From Microvirga pakistanensis (GTDB lineage Bacteria; Pseudomonadota; Alphaproteobacteria; Rhizobiales; Beijerinckiaceae), in assembly GCF_004458765.1 (NCBI RefSeq), contig NZ_SPJX01000167.1:248001-312000 (forward strand): a stretch of 64,000 bases of DNA, read 5' to 3'. A program made the position numbers and the translations under genes. Below are positions 1 through 11,177 of this stretch, one piece after another (the stretch's first letter is position 1; every line of letters starts with the position of its first letter). A model generated the notes under the pieces. It worked only from the letters and a program-made list of their open reading frames with translations. It made no database searches and was not told where the DNA came from.

Positions 1-109
1 CAAGGTTCGGGCGCGGGAGGGTGTCGACCGGATAGCAGATGACCGGAGGGATTTTCCGGCGCTCCTCGGCATCCGGGGGCGGAGTGACTTCGTTGCGCGC
101 TGTCTTCAT
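1..109 (-). CDS. Unknown protein, N-terminal 36 residues only (runs off the left edge)
   Basis: An ATG at 109 is preceded by a very good ribosome binding site (AGGAGAGG at about 112-119, minus strand) and opens a frame that stays open to the window edge. The visible residues begin MKTARNEVTPPPDAEERR and are rich in proline and charged residues, like a disordered N-terminus. No domain can be recognised from this part. The call rests on the ribosome binding site and the open frame only. Confidence 0.5.
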   Translation of the reverse strand, partial: MKTARNEVTPPPDAEERRKIPPVICYPVDTLPRPNL

Positions 110-390
110 TCACCTCTCCTGGCGGTCCGATTGCTGGTCGTGACGGTATAGAAGGGTGGCGCAGACGGCCACAACACAAGAGTTTCGCAAGGAGGAGGCC
201 TTTCGCCGTCGCGGAGCGCCGTCTCTTTCGATCGGCCAACCCGCCGCGGCGTGGAAAGCCAGCGGAATCGCCTTGATGGTACTCCTTCCGGGCTCATCCG
301 CTCCGTCCGACCTGCCGACCGCCTGCTTAAGGGTGATCGATTCAGGGACTCTCCCGGCCTAGAAAACACACGTGATGCGTGGAGCAGGCC

Positions 391-531
391 ATGGACGACG
401 AGGACGGCGACGGACCTTTCGACAGTCAGCCCCAATCTCCTGCGACCGATGATCTGGCCCGAATCATGGATTGGGTCGGTCTGTCGGCGGCTGTCGGCAT
501 GATCGTGTTCGCCGTCGTCCTGGCGGCATGA
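391..531 (+). CDS. Small single-pass membrane protein, 46 aa
   Basis: The frame starts at ATG 391 with GGAG at 381-384, six bases upstream, and ends at TGA 529-531. The first 25 residues are acidic and polar (MDDEDGDGPFDSQPQ). The last 18 or so are a hydrophobic stretch (VGLSAAVGMIVFAVVLAA) that ends at the stop codon, so it looks like a tail-anchored or single-span microprotein with an acidic cytoplasmic head. It lies alone upstream of the PAS kinase with 124 bases between them, and nothing indicates a function. The clear ribosome binding site and the amphipathic layout argue for a real gene; the short length argues for caution. Confidence 0.55.
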   Translation: MDDEDGDGPFDSQPQSPATDDLARIMDWVGLSAAVGMIVFAVVLAA

Positions 532-655
532 TCGCCGCCTGCAAGCACGGCCTGCGATCAGAACGAACGATCGCGCCTGCCTTGGAACATTGATCTCACC
601 CGGCAATTCCTAACCCATCAGTCTCTAAAACGGGCCCGATCAGGAGCGGAATTCT

Positions 656-2368
656 GTGGATGCGCTCTTCAACCAGGCGACGGTCGGTCTTGCCGAGTGC
701 GATCTGAGCGGATGCATTCTGCGAGCGAACGACTACTTCTGCGACATGCTCGCGCGCCGCCGCGACCAACTGCTCGGGCGCCATCTCAGCGACATTGTTC
801 ATCCGGACGATCTGCCACGCACCGAAGCGCTGCTTGCCGGGCTCCTGACGGAGGATCGCTACGAAGTCGAGAAACGATACCTGCGGCCGGACCATACCGT
901 CGTGTGGACCCGCACCGCCGCGAGCCTGATCCGCGATGAGACCGGCCGGCCCAAGAAGGCACTAGCGGTATGCATCGATATATCGGCCAACAAGCTACAC
1001 GAGCAGATCCTGCGGGAGAGCGAAGAGCGCTTCCGCCTGCTGGCGAATTCCGTGCCGGACCTCGTATGGATCAGCAATGCCGAGGGTCAGGTCACCTATA
1101 CGAGCGAGCGCTGGACCAAGTATACGGGGTGTCCAGCGGAAGAGGCCCTGGGCGACGGATGGCTCAAGACGGTTCATCCCGACGATATCGAGCAGACATT
1201 TCGGATATGGGGGGAGGTGCGCGCCCGCGGCACCTGCTACGAAACCGAGATCCGGTATCGGCGCCATGACGGCGTCTATCGCTGGCACGTCGTCCGGGCC
1301 AATCCTTACCGCCACTCCGTGAGTGGCGAGATTTTGGCTTGGTTCGGCAGCTCCACCGACATTCATGAGCGCAAGCTGACCGAGGCGGCGCTGCGCGAGA
1401 GCGAGCAGAGGCTTCGCGCCACCTATGAGCAGGCGGCGATCGGGATCGCCGAGATCGCCCCGAGCGGCCGATTGCTTCGCGTGAACGAACGGCTTTGCGC
1501 GATCAGCGGCCATGCTCGCGACGAGCTGCTCGCCATGACTTTGGAGGACATCACCTATCCGGAGGACCGGAGTTCCGAGATCGAGATGTTTCGCAAGCAG
1601 ATGTCCGGAGAAATCGCGTCTTACTCCCTTGAAAAGCGCCTCATTCACAAGGACGGGCATCCTGTCTGGATCGGAGTGTCCGCGTCGCGCGTGGACGATC
1701 TGAACGGACGTCCGCTCTACGGCATCCGGGTCATTCGCGACATCTCGGGCAGGAAGCGCGCGGAGGCGAGCCAGGACCTGCTCATCAACGAGTTGAACCA
1801 CCGGGTGAAGAATACGCTGGCGACCGTGCAGTCGATCGCGCGGCAGACCCTGAACAATGCACGCTCGCCTGTGCAAGCCGTGGAGGATCTTGAAAACCGC
1901 CTCCTGGCCCTGTCCCGGGCTCATGATGTCCTGACGCGCGAGAACTGGGAAGGAGCGCGCTTTTCGGATATCGTCGCGCAGGCCATTGCCCCATATCTTA
2001 GCCGCGGCAAGGGACGGTTCCATGTGAAGGGACCGGAGACCCGCCTGACGCCGCAACAAGCCCTGGCGCTTGCCATGGCGCTCCAGGAGCTTGCCGTGAA
2101 CGCCGCCAAGTACGGCTCCCTCTCCAACGACGGCGGCCTGGTGAGCATCGAATGGCACCATGAGGCGGCTGCGGATGGATTGCATCTGCACCTCACGTGG
2201 AAGGAAAGCGGCGGTCCGCCCGTGGAGCCTCCGACCCGGCGAGGCTTCGGTACGCGGCTGATCGAGCGCAGCCTCGCCCGCGAGCTCGAAGGGCAGATGA
2301 AGATCGACTTCCGACCGGAAGGCGTCGTCTTTACGGCGAACATCCCCGACATGCGCGAGGACGGATAA
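656..2368 (+). CDS. PAS-domain sensor histidine kinase, HWE family
   Basis: This 570-residue protein starts at GTG 656, with AGGAG at 642-646 as ribosome binding site. It has no membrane segment, so it should act in the cytoplasm. Three PAS domains lie at about 1-115, 120-245 and 250-370; each ends in the PAC-like VCIDIS, SSTDIH or VIRDIS motif. The HWE/HisKA_2 dimerisation box follows, with ELNHRVKNTLATVQS around the predicted phospho-acceptor His382. A HATPase domain (about 465-565) carries the N-box ALQELAVNAAKYGSLS. HWE kinases often phosphorylate single-domain or PhyR-type regulators in the general stress response or light sensing of alphaproteobacteria. No response regulator is adjacent, so it is an orphan kinase; the ligand or cofactor of the PAS domains cannot be told. 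Confidence 0.88.
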   Translation: MDALFNQATVGLAECDLSGCILRANDYFCDMLARRRDQLLGRHLSDIVHPDDLPRTEALLAGLLTEDRYEVEKRYLRPDHTVVWTRTAASLIRDETGRPKKALAVCIDISANKLHEQILRESEERFRLLANSVPDLVWISNAEGQVTYTSERWTKYTGCPAEEALGDGWLKTVHPDDIEQTFRIWGEVRARGTCYETEIRYRRHDGVYRWHVVRANPYRHSVSGEILAWFGSSTDIHERKLTEAALRESEQRLRATYEQAAIGIAEIAPSGRLLRVNERLCAISGHARDELLAMTLEDITYPEDRSSEIEMFRKQMSGEIASYSLEKRLIHKDGHPVWIGVSASRVDDLNGRPLYGIRVIRDISGRKRAEASQDLLINELNHRVKNTLATVQSIARQTLNNARSPVQAVEDLENRLLALSRAHDVLTRENWEGARFSDIVAQAIAPYLSRGKGRFHVKGPETRLTPQQALALAMALQELAVNAAKYGSLSNDGGLVSIEWHHEAAADGLHLHLTWKESGGPPVEPPTRRGFGTRLIERSLARELEGQMKIDFRPEGVVFTANIPDMREDG

Positions 2369-2395
2369 TTTCTCCAGCCGGCACAGGCCTTTTTA

Positions 2396-2427
2396 ACAGG
2401 TCCCGCCCTCGCGAGGGCGGGACCTGT
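2396..2427. repeat. Perfect 32-bp palindrome between convergent genes
   Basis: Sixteen bases (2396-2411) are followed directly by their exact reverse complement (2412-2427), built around CCCGCCCTCGCGAGGGCGGG. It sits between the kinase stop at 2368 and the glpV stop at 2434. The position suggests a two-way transcription stop or mRNA 3'-end stabiliser. Neither strand has a U-run just after the hairpin, so it is not a classical intrinsic terminator. Confidence 0.6.
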
Positions 2428-2433
2428 CGTTCG

Positions 2434-4197
<1,764 letters not shown>

Positions 4198-4241
4198 TTG
4201 TTCCTCCCAAATGGTGCCCTGGTCGGCGTTGTGCCGTTGTC

Positions 4242-4266
4242 TCCTTCGGCCGGGCAACCCGAAGGA
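4242..4266 (-). promoter_or_regulatory. Intercistronic hairpin between glpU and glpV
   Basis: TCCTTCGG (4242-4249) and CCGAAGGA (4259-4266) form a perfect 8-bp stem with a 9-base loop in the only sizeable gap within the transporter operon. It lies about 45 bases before the glpV start. Such hairpins commonly stop exonucleases or partly terminate transcription, and so set the level of the binding protein relative to the membrane parts. That role is inferred. Confidence 0.45.
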
Positions 4267-4287
4267 ATTGTTGGAACCGGCCTTCCC

Positions 4288-4569
4288 TCAAACCGTGCGG
4301 AACACCAGCACGGCATAGAGGAGCGACAGGCCCGAAGCCCACCACAGATCGGGCCCGACGAGCCCAAGCCACGCGAGGTGGATGAAGGCGGAGCCCAGGA
4401 GAGAAATGAACAGGCGATCGCCGCGCGTGGTCGGAATGCGCAAGGCCCCGATCCGCTCGGCCTCGGGTCGGTAGATCGCCAGCACGGTCATGACGACGAG
4501 AAGGCCCGCAATGCCGCCGAAGAAGAGACCCGTCTGCCAGGTCCATGCCATCCAGCTCAGATCGGGCAT
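4288..4569 (-). CDS. glpU: Small membrane protein GlpU (DUF2160)
   Basis: This 93-residue protein has two or three hydrophobic spans (about 14-33, 53-70 and 75-90). It matches the short DUF2160 protein always found between the permease and binding-protein genes in rhizobial glycerol importers. Its role in the complex is not known. It begins 12 bases after the glpQ stop with GGGAGG as ribosome binding site, so the two are translated from one mRNA. The tryptophan-rich N-terminus (LSWMAWTWQTG) may lie at the membrane surface. Confidence 0.85.
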   Translation of the reverse strand: MPDLSWMAWTWQTGLFFGGIAGLLVVMTVLAIYRPEAERIGALRIPTTRGDRLFISLLGSAFIHLAWLGLVGPDLWWASGLSLLYAVLVFRTV

Positions 4570-4581
4570 GGGAGCCTCCCT

Positions 4582-5466
4582 TCAGACCCGGCCCAGGGCA
4601 AAGCCCTTGGCGATGTAGTTGCGGACGAACCAGATCACGAGCGCGCCGGGGATGATGGTGAGCACCCCCGCCGCCGCGAGCAGCCCCCAATCCATGCCGG
4701 AGGCCGACACCGTGCGCGTCATCGTGGCCGCGATGGGCTTGGCGTTCACGGTCGTGAGGGTGCGGGCCAGCAGCAGCTCCACCCAGGAGAACATGAAGCA
4801 GAAGAACGCCGCGACCCCCACGCCCGATGCGATCAGCGGCATGAAGATCTTGATGAAGAAGCGCGGAAACGAGTACCCGTCGATGGCGGCGGTCTCGTCG
4901 ATCTCGCGCGGCACGCCCGACATGAAGCCTTCGAGAATCCAGACCGCGAGAGGTACGTTGAAGAGGCAATGCGCCAGCGCCACGGCCCAGGGCGTGTCGA
5001 ACAGACCGATGGCCGAGTAGAGGTTGAAGAAGGGCAGCGCGAAGACCGCGGGCGGTGCCATGCGGTTGGTGAGAAGCCAGAAGAACAGGTGCTTGTCGCC
5101 GAGGAAGCGGTACCGCGAGAACGCATAGGCCGCCGGCAATGCGAAGGCGATCGACAGCACCGTGTTGATCAGCACGTAGGTGAGCGAGTTGATGTAGCCG
5201 GAATACCAGCTCCGGTCCGTGAAGATCGTGACGTAGTTGTCGAAGGTGAGGTTCTGCGGCCAGAGCGTGAGGCCGGACGTGATCTCCGTGTTCGTCTTCA
5301 GGCTCATGATCACGAGCCAGTAGATCGGCAGCATCAAGAACAGGAGATAGAGCGTCATCACCACCACTCGCCCGTTCACGCGCGGGCCGGCAACGGCCTT
5401 GTTGGCGGTAAGCGGCGCTGCGGTCGCCTTGACGTCGGACGACCTGATGGCGACGGAATCTGTCAT
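4582..5466 (-). CDS. glpQ: Glycerol ABC transporter permease GlpQ
   Basis: This 294-residue inner-membrane permease has about six spans and belongs to the MalG-like group of sugar permeases. The cytoplasmic coupling (EAA) loop is visible as ETAAIDGYSFPRFFIKIFMP in the C-terminal half; it contacts the ATPases. A polar N-terminal tail of about 35 residues precedes the first span. The start ATG overlaps the glpP stop as ATGA (5463-5466), showing translational coupling. With GlpP it would form the heterodimeric channel for glycerol. Confidence 0.9.
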   Translation of the reverse strand: MTDSVAIRSSDVKATAAPLTANKAVAGPRVNGRVVVMTLYLLFLMLPIYWLVIMSLKTNTEITSGLTLWPQNLTFDNYVTIFTDRSWYSGYINSLTYVLINTVLSIAFALPAAYAFSRYRFLGDKHLFFWLLTNRMAPPAVFALPFFNLYSAIGLFDTPWAVALAHCLFNVPLAVWILEGFMSGVPREIDETAAIDGYSFPRFFIKIFMPLIASGVGVAAFFCFMFSWVELLLARTLTTVNAKPIAATMTRTVSASGMDWGLLAAAGVLTIIPGALVIWFVRNYIAKGFALGRV

Positions 5467-6355
5467 GCCTCAGCTCTCTCGTTCTTCGCATCCACGTTGG
5501 TCATGATGGTGTAGAAGACCCAGCAGATGGCGAGGATGATCAGGTTGTAGACGAGCGACATGGCAGCCGCCTTGCCAAGATCGAACTGGCCGAGGGCGAG
5601 CTTCACCAGATCGATGGACAGGAAGGTCGTGGCGTTGCCGGGGCCTCCTCCCGTGAGCACGAAGGGTTCCGTGTAGATCATGAACGAGTCCATGAAGCGC
5701 AGGAGCACGGCGATCAGCAGCACCCGCCGCATCTTCGGCAGCTGGATGGTGCGGAACACAGCCCAGCGGGAGGCGCCGTCGATGCGCGCGGCCTGATAAT
5801 AGGCATCCGGAATGGACTTCAGACCGGCATAGCACAGAAGCGCAACCAGACTCGTCCAGTGCCATACGTCCATGACCACGATGGTGATCCACGCATCCAG
5901 CGGATCGCCGGTATAGTTGTAGTCGATCCCGAGATGGTTCACGAGCCAGCCGAGCAGGCCGATGTCGCCGCGGGCGAAGACCTGCCAGATCGTGCCGACC
6001 ACGTTCCACGGGATCAGAAGCGGCAGGGCCATGAGCACGAGGCTGAGCGCGACCGTCCAGCCCTCGCGCGGCATGGACAGGGCCACCAGGATTCCGAGCG
6101 GCACCTCGATCAGCAGGATGATGGCGGAGAACAGGAGCGTGCGCCAGAGCGAGTCGAAGAAGCGCCCGCCCAGGTCCGTCGTCGGATCGAGCAGTTCCTG
6201 GAACCAGCCCACCCCGTTCCAGAAGAACTGGTTGTTCCCGAAGGTGTCCTGCACGGAGTAGTTCACCACGGTCATGAGCGGCAGCACGGCCGAGAAGGCT
6301 ACGATGAGGAACACGGGCAGGACCAGGAACCACGCCTTGTTGTTGAGGGTCTTCG

Positions 6356-6359
<4 letters not shown>
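5463..6359 (-). CDS. glpP: Glycerol ABC transporter permease GlpP
   Basis: This 298-residue MalF-like permease has six predicted spans. Its coupling loop AARIDGASRWAVFRTIQLP lies at about two thirds of the length. The start is ATG 6359, because it overlaps the glpT stop as ATGA and begins MTKTLNNKAWFLVLP, directly before the first span. A longer in-frame reading upstream runs inside glpT and is rejected. It is coupled at both ends by 4-base overlaps, so the subunits should be made in equal amounts. Confidence 0.9.
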
Positions 6360-7456
<1,097 letters not shown>

Positions 7457-7466
7457 GGCTCTCTCC

Positions 7467-8555
7467 TCACGCGGCTTTCTGCGCCACGCTGGTCGCGACG
7501 AGATGGCCGGTCCGGTCGAAGACGAAGAGATGGCGCGGGTTCACGTAGGCCGTGACGGAAGCGCCCGGCTCCCAGCGCCTCACGCCCGGCATGAGGGAAA
7601 CGAAGCGGTGATCGCCCGCATCGAGATGCACGAAGCTCTCTGAACCCGTGATCTCGGCCACCGACACCTGTGCCGGAATGGCAATCTCCTCCGTGCCCGA
7701 GGGCTCGAGGCTCAGATGATGCGCGCGAAAGCCCACTGTATACTCCCCGTCCGGCACGTTCGCGAGAGCCTCGATCGCCCGGACCTGTCCGCCGGTGCTC
7801 AAGGCTGCGCCGCCGTCAGCCTTGCGGATCGTCAGCGTATTGAGCGGCGGATCGGAGAACACGCGCGCCGTGACGAGGTTTTCGGGATGGCGATAGACCT
7901 GCGGGGTCGGACCGAACTGGGTCACGCGGCCCTGGTACAAGGTCGCCGTGTGACCACCGAGCAGCAGCGCCTCCGATGGTTCCGTCGTCGCATAGACGAA
8001 GATGGCGCCGGATGCCGCGAACAAGCGCGGCAGTTCCTCCCGCAGCTCCTCGCGCAGCTTGTAATCGAGATTGGCCAGCGGCTCGTCGAGCAGCACGAGA
8101 TCCGCGCGCTTCACGAGCGCTCGTGCGATGGCGGTGCGCTGCTGCTGTCCTCCGGACAAATTCAGTGGCTTGCGGGCGAGATAGGGTTCGAGTTTGAGCA
8201 GCTTCGCGGCATCGCGGACGCGGGACTCGATCTCGGCACGCGGCAGGCCCGCGACGCGCAAGGGAGAGGCGATGTTCTCGTAGACGCTTAAGGACGGATA
8301 ATTGATGAATTGCTGGTACACCATGGCGACGCTGCGCCGCTGCACGGGCCAGCCGGTCACGTCCCTCCCGTCGACGAGAACGCGGCCGCTCGAAGGCGCG
8401 TCGAGACCGGCCATCAGCCTCATGAGAGAGGTTTTTCCCGCAAGCGTCGCTCCCAGAAGAACGTTGAGGGAGCCTCGCGCCAGCGTCATGGAGACATCGT
8501 CGATATGCATCGACGCTCCGACCCGCTTCGACACGCCTTCGAGAACAAGCGTCAT
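7467..8555 (-). CDS. glpS: Glycerol ABC transporter ATPase GlpS, with degenerate Walker A and no H-loop histidine
   Basis: This 362-residue ATPase has a canonical signature (LSGGQQQR, 133-140) and Walker B (LVLLDEP, 153-159). Its P-loop is unusual (GATLAGKT, 35-42). The H-loop reads YATTEPSEA, with Thr191 where the switch histidine should be. Its own nucleotide site is therefore likely slow or inactive, while its signature can complete the GlpT site. ATG 8555 is chosen as start, with AAGGG in front; a TTG five codons upstream overlaps the glpD stop and is possible. The C-terminal domain (about 240-360) resembles the regulatory domain of sugar importer ATPases. Confidence 0.88.
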   Translation of the reverse strand: MTLVLEGVSKRVGASMHIDDVSMTLARGSLNVLLGATLAGKTSLMRLMAGLDAPSSGRVLVDGRDVTGWPVQRRSVAMVYQQFINYPSLSVYENIASPLRVAGLPRAEIESRVRDAAKLLKLEPYLARKPLNLSGGQQQRTAIARALVKRADLVLLDEPLANLDYKLREELREELPRLFAASGAIFVYATTEPSEALLLGGHTATLYQGRVTQFGPTPQVYRHPENLVTARVFSDPPLNTLTIRKADGGAALSTGGQVRAIEALANVPDGEYTVGFRAHHLSLEPSGTEEIAIPAQVSVAEITGSESFVHLDAGDHRFVSLMPGVRRWEPGASVTAYVNPRHLFVFDRTGHLVATSVAQKAA

Positions 8556-8566
8556 CGGCAATCCCT

Positions 8567-10094
8567 TCAAGCCACGCTGGAGGTGACGGCGTTGCGCATG
8601 AACACGTCGAGAGCCTCGCTCTGAGCACCCGAGAGTTTCAAGCCGAGTTTGCTGCGCCTCCAGAGCACGTCATCGGCGATGACGGCCCATTCCTGCTCCA
8701 TGAGGTACTGGACCTCGCGCTCCGTGAGGCCGGCGCCGAAGTCCTGGCCCAGATCCTGCATGGAACGGGCGCTTCCGACCAGGTCACGGGTCCGGGTGCC
8801 GTAGGCACGCACGAGCCTGGCGATCAGGGCGCGATCCATAAAGGGATATTCGGCGCAGAACGCGTTCGTCAAAGCCTCGTAGCCCGTCCGCGGGAAGTCA
8901 CCGCCCGGCAACGGTGCGTCGCCCGTCCAGGAGGGCTTGCCCGCCGCCGGAAGATGATCTTTCAGCTTGTCGAGCGCGGCTTCGGCGAGACGGCGGTAGG
9001 TGGTGATCTTGCCGCCGAAGATCGACAGCAGCGGCGGCTGACCGTTCGGCGCATCGAGCACCAGTACATAATCCCGCGTGGCTTCCTGCGCCTTCGACGC
9101 GCCGTCGTTGTAGAGCGGGCGAACGCCGGAATAGGTCCAGACCACATTGTCCCGGCGGACGGGCTCCTTGAAGTACTCGCTCGCGGCGTTGCAGAGATAG
9201 AGGATCTCTTCCTCGGTCGCCTTCACGTGAGTCGGGTCGCCGTCGTAGTCCCGGTCGGTCGTGCCGATCAGCGTGAAGTCGTCCTGATAGGGAATGGCGA
9301 AGATGATGCGGTTGTCCCGGTTCTGGAAGATGTAGGCGCGGTCGTGCCGGAACAGCTTCCTCACCACGATATGGCTGCCTTGCACCAAGCGCACCGATGC
9401 CGGGCTGTTGGATTGGGCGACGCCATTCAGGACCTTTTCCACCCAGGGACCTGCGGCATTGACCAGCACCTTCGCCCGGACACGCTCCTGGTATCCGGTC
9501 CGCATGTCTTCGGATGTGACGATCCAGTGATCGCCGCTGCGCTCGGCTCTTGCAACCCGGGTGCGTGTCCGGATCTGCGCCCCCCGCTCCGCCGCATCCC
9601 GCGCGTTCAACGCGACGAGACGCGAATCCTCAACCCAGCAATCGGAATATTCGAAGCCCCTCACCAGGTCCGGCTTGAGAGGCGATCCGGCCGGATCGCC
9701 TCTCAGGTCGAGGGATCGGGTTGGAGGAAGGAGCTTGCGCCCGCCGATATTGTCGTAAAGCGCCAGTCCCAGGCGCAGCAGCCATTGCGGGCGCAACCCC
9801 CGGTGATGGGGCAGAACGAAGCGGAGCGGCCAGACGATATGAGGCGCGATCTTCCATAGCACCTCACGCTCCATGAGAGCCTCGCGAACGAGACGGAACT
9901 CATAATGCTCGAGGTAGCGCAAACCGCCGTGGATGAGCTTGGTCGACGAGGAAGAGGTGCCGCTGGCAAGATCGCTCTGCTCGAAAAGGACCACGGAGGC
10001 GCCTCGGCCGGATCGCATCCCTTGCGATCCCGCACCCATTCACGCCACCACCGACGATCGCGACGTCGAACGTCGCTCCCTCGAGCGAGTCCAC
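8567..10094 (-). pseudogene. glpD: Glycerol-3-phosphate dehydrogenase GlpD, interrupted by a +1 frameshift near codon 28
   Basis: The product would be the FAD-dependent, membrane-associated enzyme that oxidises glycerol 3-phosphate to dihydroxyacetone phosphate, about 508 residues long. Translation from GTG 10094 (AGGAG 7 bases upstream) gives MDSLEGATFDVAIVGGGVNG with the FAD-binding GGGVNG motif, up to GIARDA at codon 27. The family sequence RGASVVLFEQSDL then continues in another frame. Removing the base at 10013 restores one open frame to the stop at 8567. The remainder is complete, including STKLIHGGLRYLEHYEF. As read, the enzyme is not made from a single frame. Either this is a real null mutation or a base-calling error; the intact downstream frame favours a recent or artefactual change. 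Confidence 0.8.
9676..9705. repeat. Perfect 30-bp palindrome within glpD
   Basis: Fifteen bases (9676-9690) are followed without spacer by their exact reverse complement, centred on GATCCGGCCGGATC. It encodes a stretch around LRGDPAGSPL of GlpD, so it is under coding constraint. Eleven of its bases (9689-9699, GGCCGGATCGC) recur exactly at 10006-10016, which is the frameshift site. Confidence 0.6.
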
Positions 10095-10121
10095 TGGCGT
10101 TCTCCTGGCCCCTGGTACTTT

Positions 10122-10166
10122 TTCGTTTTTATGTTCGTTTCAGGCTACTCACTCGCCAAAACGAAA
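10122..10166. promoter_or_regulatory. Likely GlpR operator region upstream of glpD
   Basis: In the 155-base gap between glpR and glpD there are two direct TTCGTTT copies 12 bases apart (starting 10122 and 10134) and an inverted partner AAAACGAAA (10158-10166). TTCG half-sites are typical of DeoR-family GlpR operators. The position, 30-70 bases before the glpD start, suits control of the whole glpDSTPQUV operon. This is inferred from motif and position. Confidence 0.5.
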
Positions 10167-10249
10167 GCAAGTCCTCCGGAAGCTCTCAAAAGGAAGTAGG
10201 TCTGGCAGGGCGGAAGAACAGCCGCAGCCCATCGGACGGCCCATGTTCA

Positions 10250-11035
10250 TTAAGCCTGCTCACTGAACCGCCCCACCTCGACCACCTGAACCTGGGCATC
10301 GTGGCACACCTCCCGCAAGGGGGGAGAAACGAGCGCGTCGGTCACGAAGATGTCGACTTCCCGCAAGTGCCCGATCCGAACCGGCGCGGAGCGCTCCGCC
10401 TTGAGATGGTCGGCCACGAGAACCACGTTCCGGGCATTGTCGATAATCGCGCGGGATACCCTGACCTCACGCACGTCGAAGTCCAGGAGCGAGCCGTCCT
10501 CGTCGATGGCCGAGGTGCCGATCACCGCATAATCGACCTTGAACTGGCGGACGATATCCACCGCCGCCGCACCGATCACGGCACCGTCCGCGCGCCGCAC
10601 GGGCCCACCCGTCACGATCACGTCGATCTTGGGGTGGCGGTAGAGAAGATTGGCGACGTTGAGGTTGTTGGTGATGACGAGCAGGCCCTCGTGATCCTGC
10701 AGCGCCCGCGCGACCTCCTCCGTGGTCGTGCCGATATTGATGAAAAGGGAGCTGTTGTTGGGGATGAGGCGGGCCGTGGCTGCTCCGATCGCCTGTTTCT
10801 CCGCCTGGGCGATGAGGCGCCGCGCCTCGTAGGCCACGTTCTCGACGCCCGAAGCGATGATGGCACCGCCATGGACCCTGGTCATGAGCCGCAATTCACA
10901 CAGCTCGTTCAGATCCTTTCGGATGGTCTGCTGCGTGACCTCGAGCCGGGCGGCTAGATCATCCACGTTCACCCGCCCCTGCAGGCGAGCGAGATCGACA
11001 ATTTCCTGCTGCCGTGGCGTGAGCGTCTGATCCAT
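10250..11035 (-). CDS. glpR: DeoR-family glycerol regulator GlpR
   Basis: This 261-residue repressor has an N-terminal winged helix-turn-helix (about 6-60; VTQQTIRKDLNELCE is the recognition region) and a C-terminal DeoR sensor domain (about 75-240) with INIGTTTEEVA and ITNNLNVANLL, the sugar-phosphate binding loops. In DeoR-type GlpR proteins the ligand is glycerol 3-phosphate. It is transcribed on the same strand just ahead of glpD, with the TTCG repeats in between, which supports local repression of the glycerol operon. The start lacks a strong ribosome binding site, so translation may be weak. Confidence 0.88.
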   Translation of the reverse strand: MDQTLTPRQQEIVDLARLQGRVNVDDLAARLEVTQQTIRKDLNELCELRLMTRVHGGAIIASGVENVAYEARRLIAQAEKQAIGAATARLIPNNSSLFINIGTTTEEVARALQDHEGLLVITNNLNVANLLYRHPKIDVIVTGGPVRRADGAVIGAAAVDIVRQFKVDYAVIGTSAIDEDGSLLDFDVREVRVSRAIIDNARNVVLVADHLKAERSAPVRIGHLREVDIFVTDALVSPPLREVCHDAQVQVVEVGRFSEQA

Positions 11036-11177
11036 CGACGGGTCTTCGCTTGAACATCGCTTCGATCATGAAGCGAATTCAAATCGAAACACGCCGCCGC
11101 CTTGGCCGTCAAGGCCATGGGTCTCCGAGGGCGGAACCGTAAAAGGATTAATCCGGGCGTACACAGCCCCGATGTCG

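Noticed and set aside
106..606. A 166-codon minus-strand frame near the left edge
   Set aside because: It has low-complexity arginine-rich sequence and overlaps the better supported 46-residue gene and the start of the partial gene.
2396..2427. Calling the 32-bp palindrome an intrinsic terminator
   Set aside because: Neither strand has a U-run after the stem, so it is kept only as an inverted repeat of unknown role.
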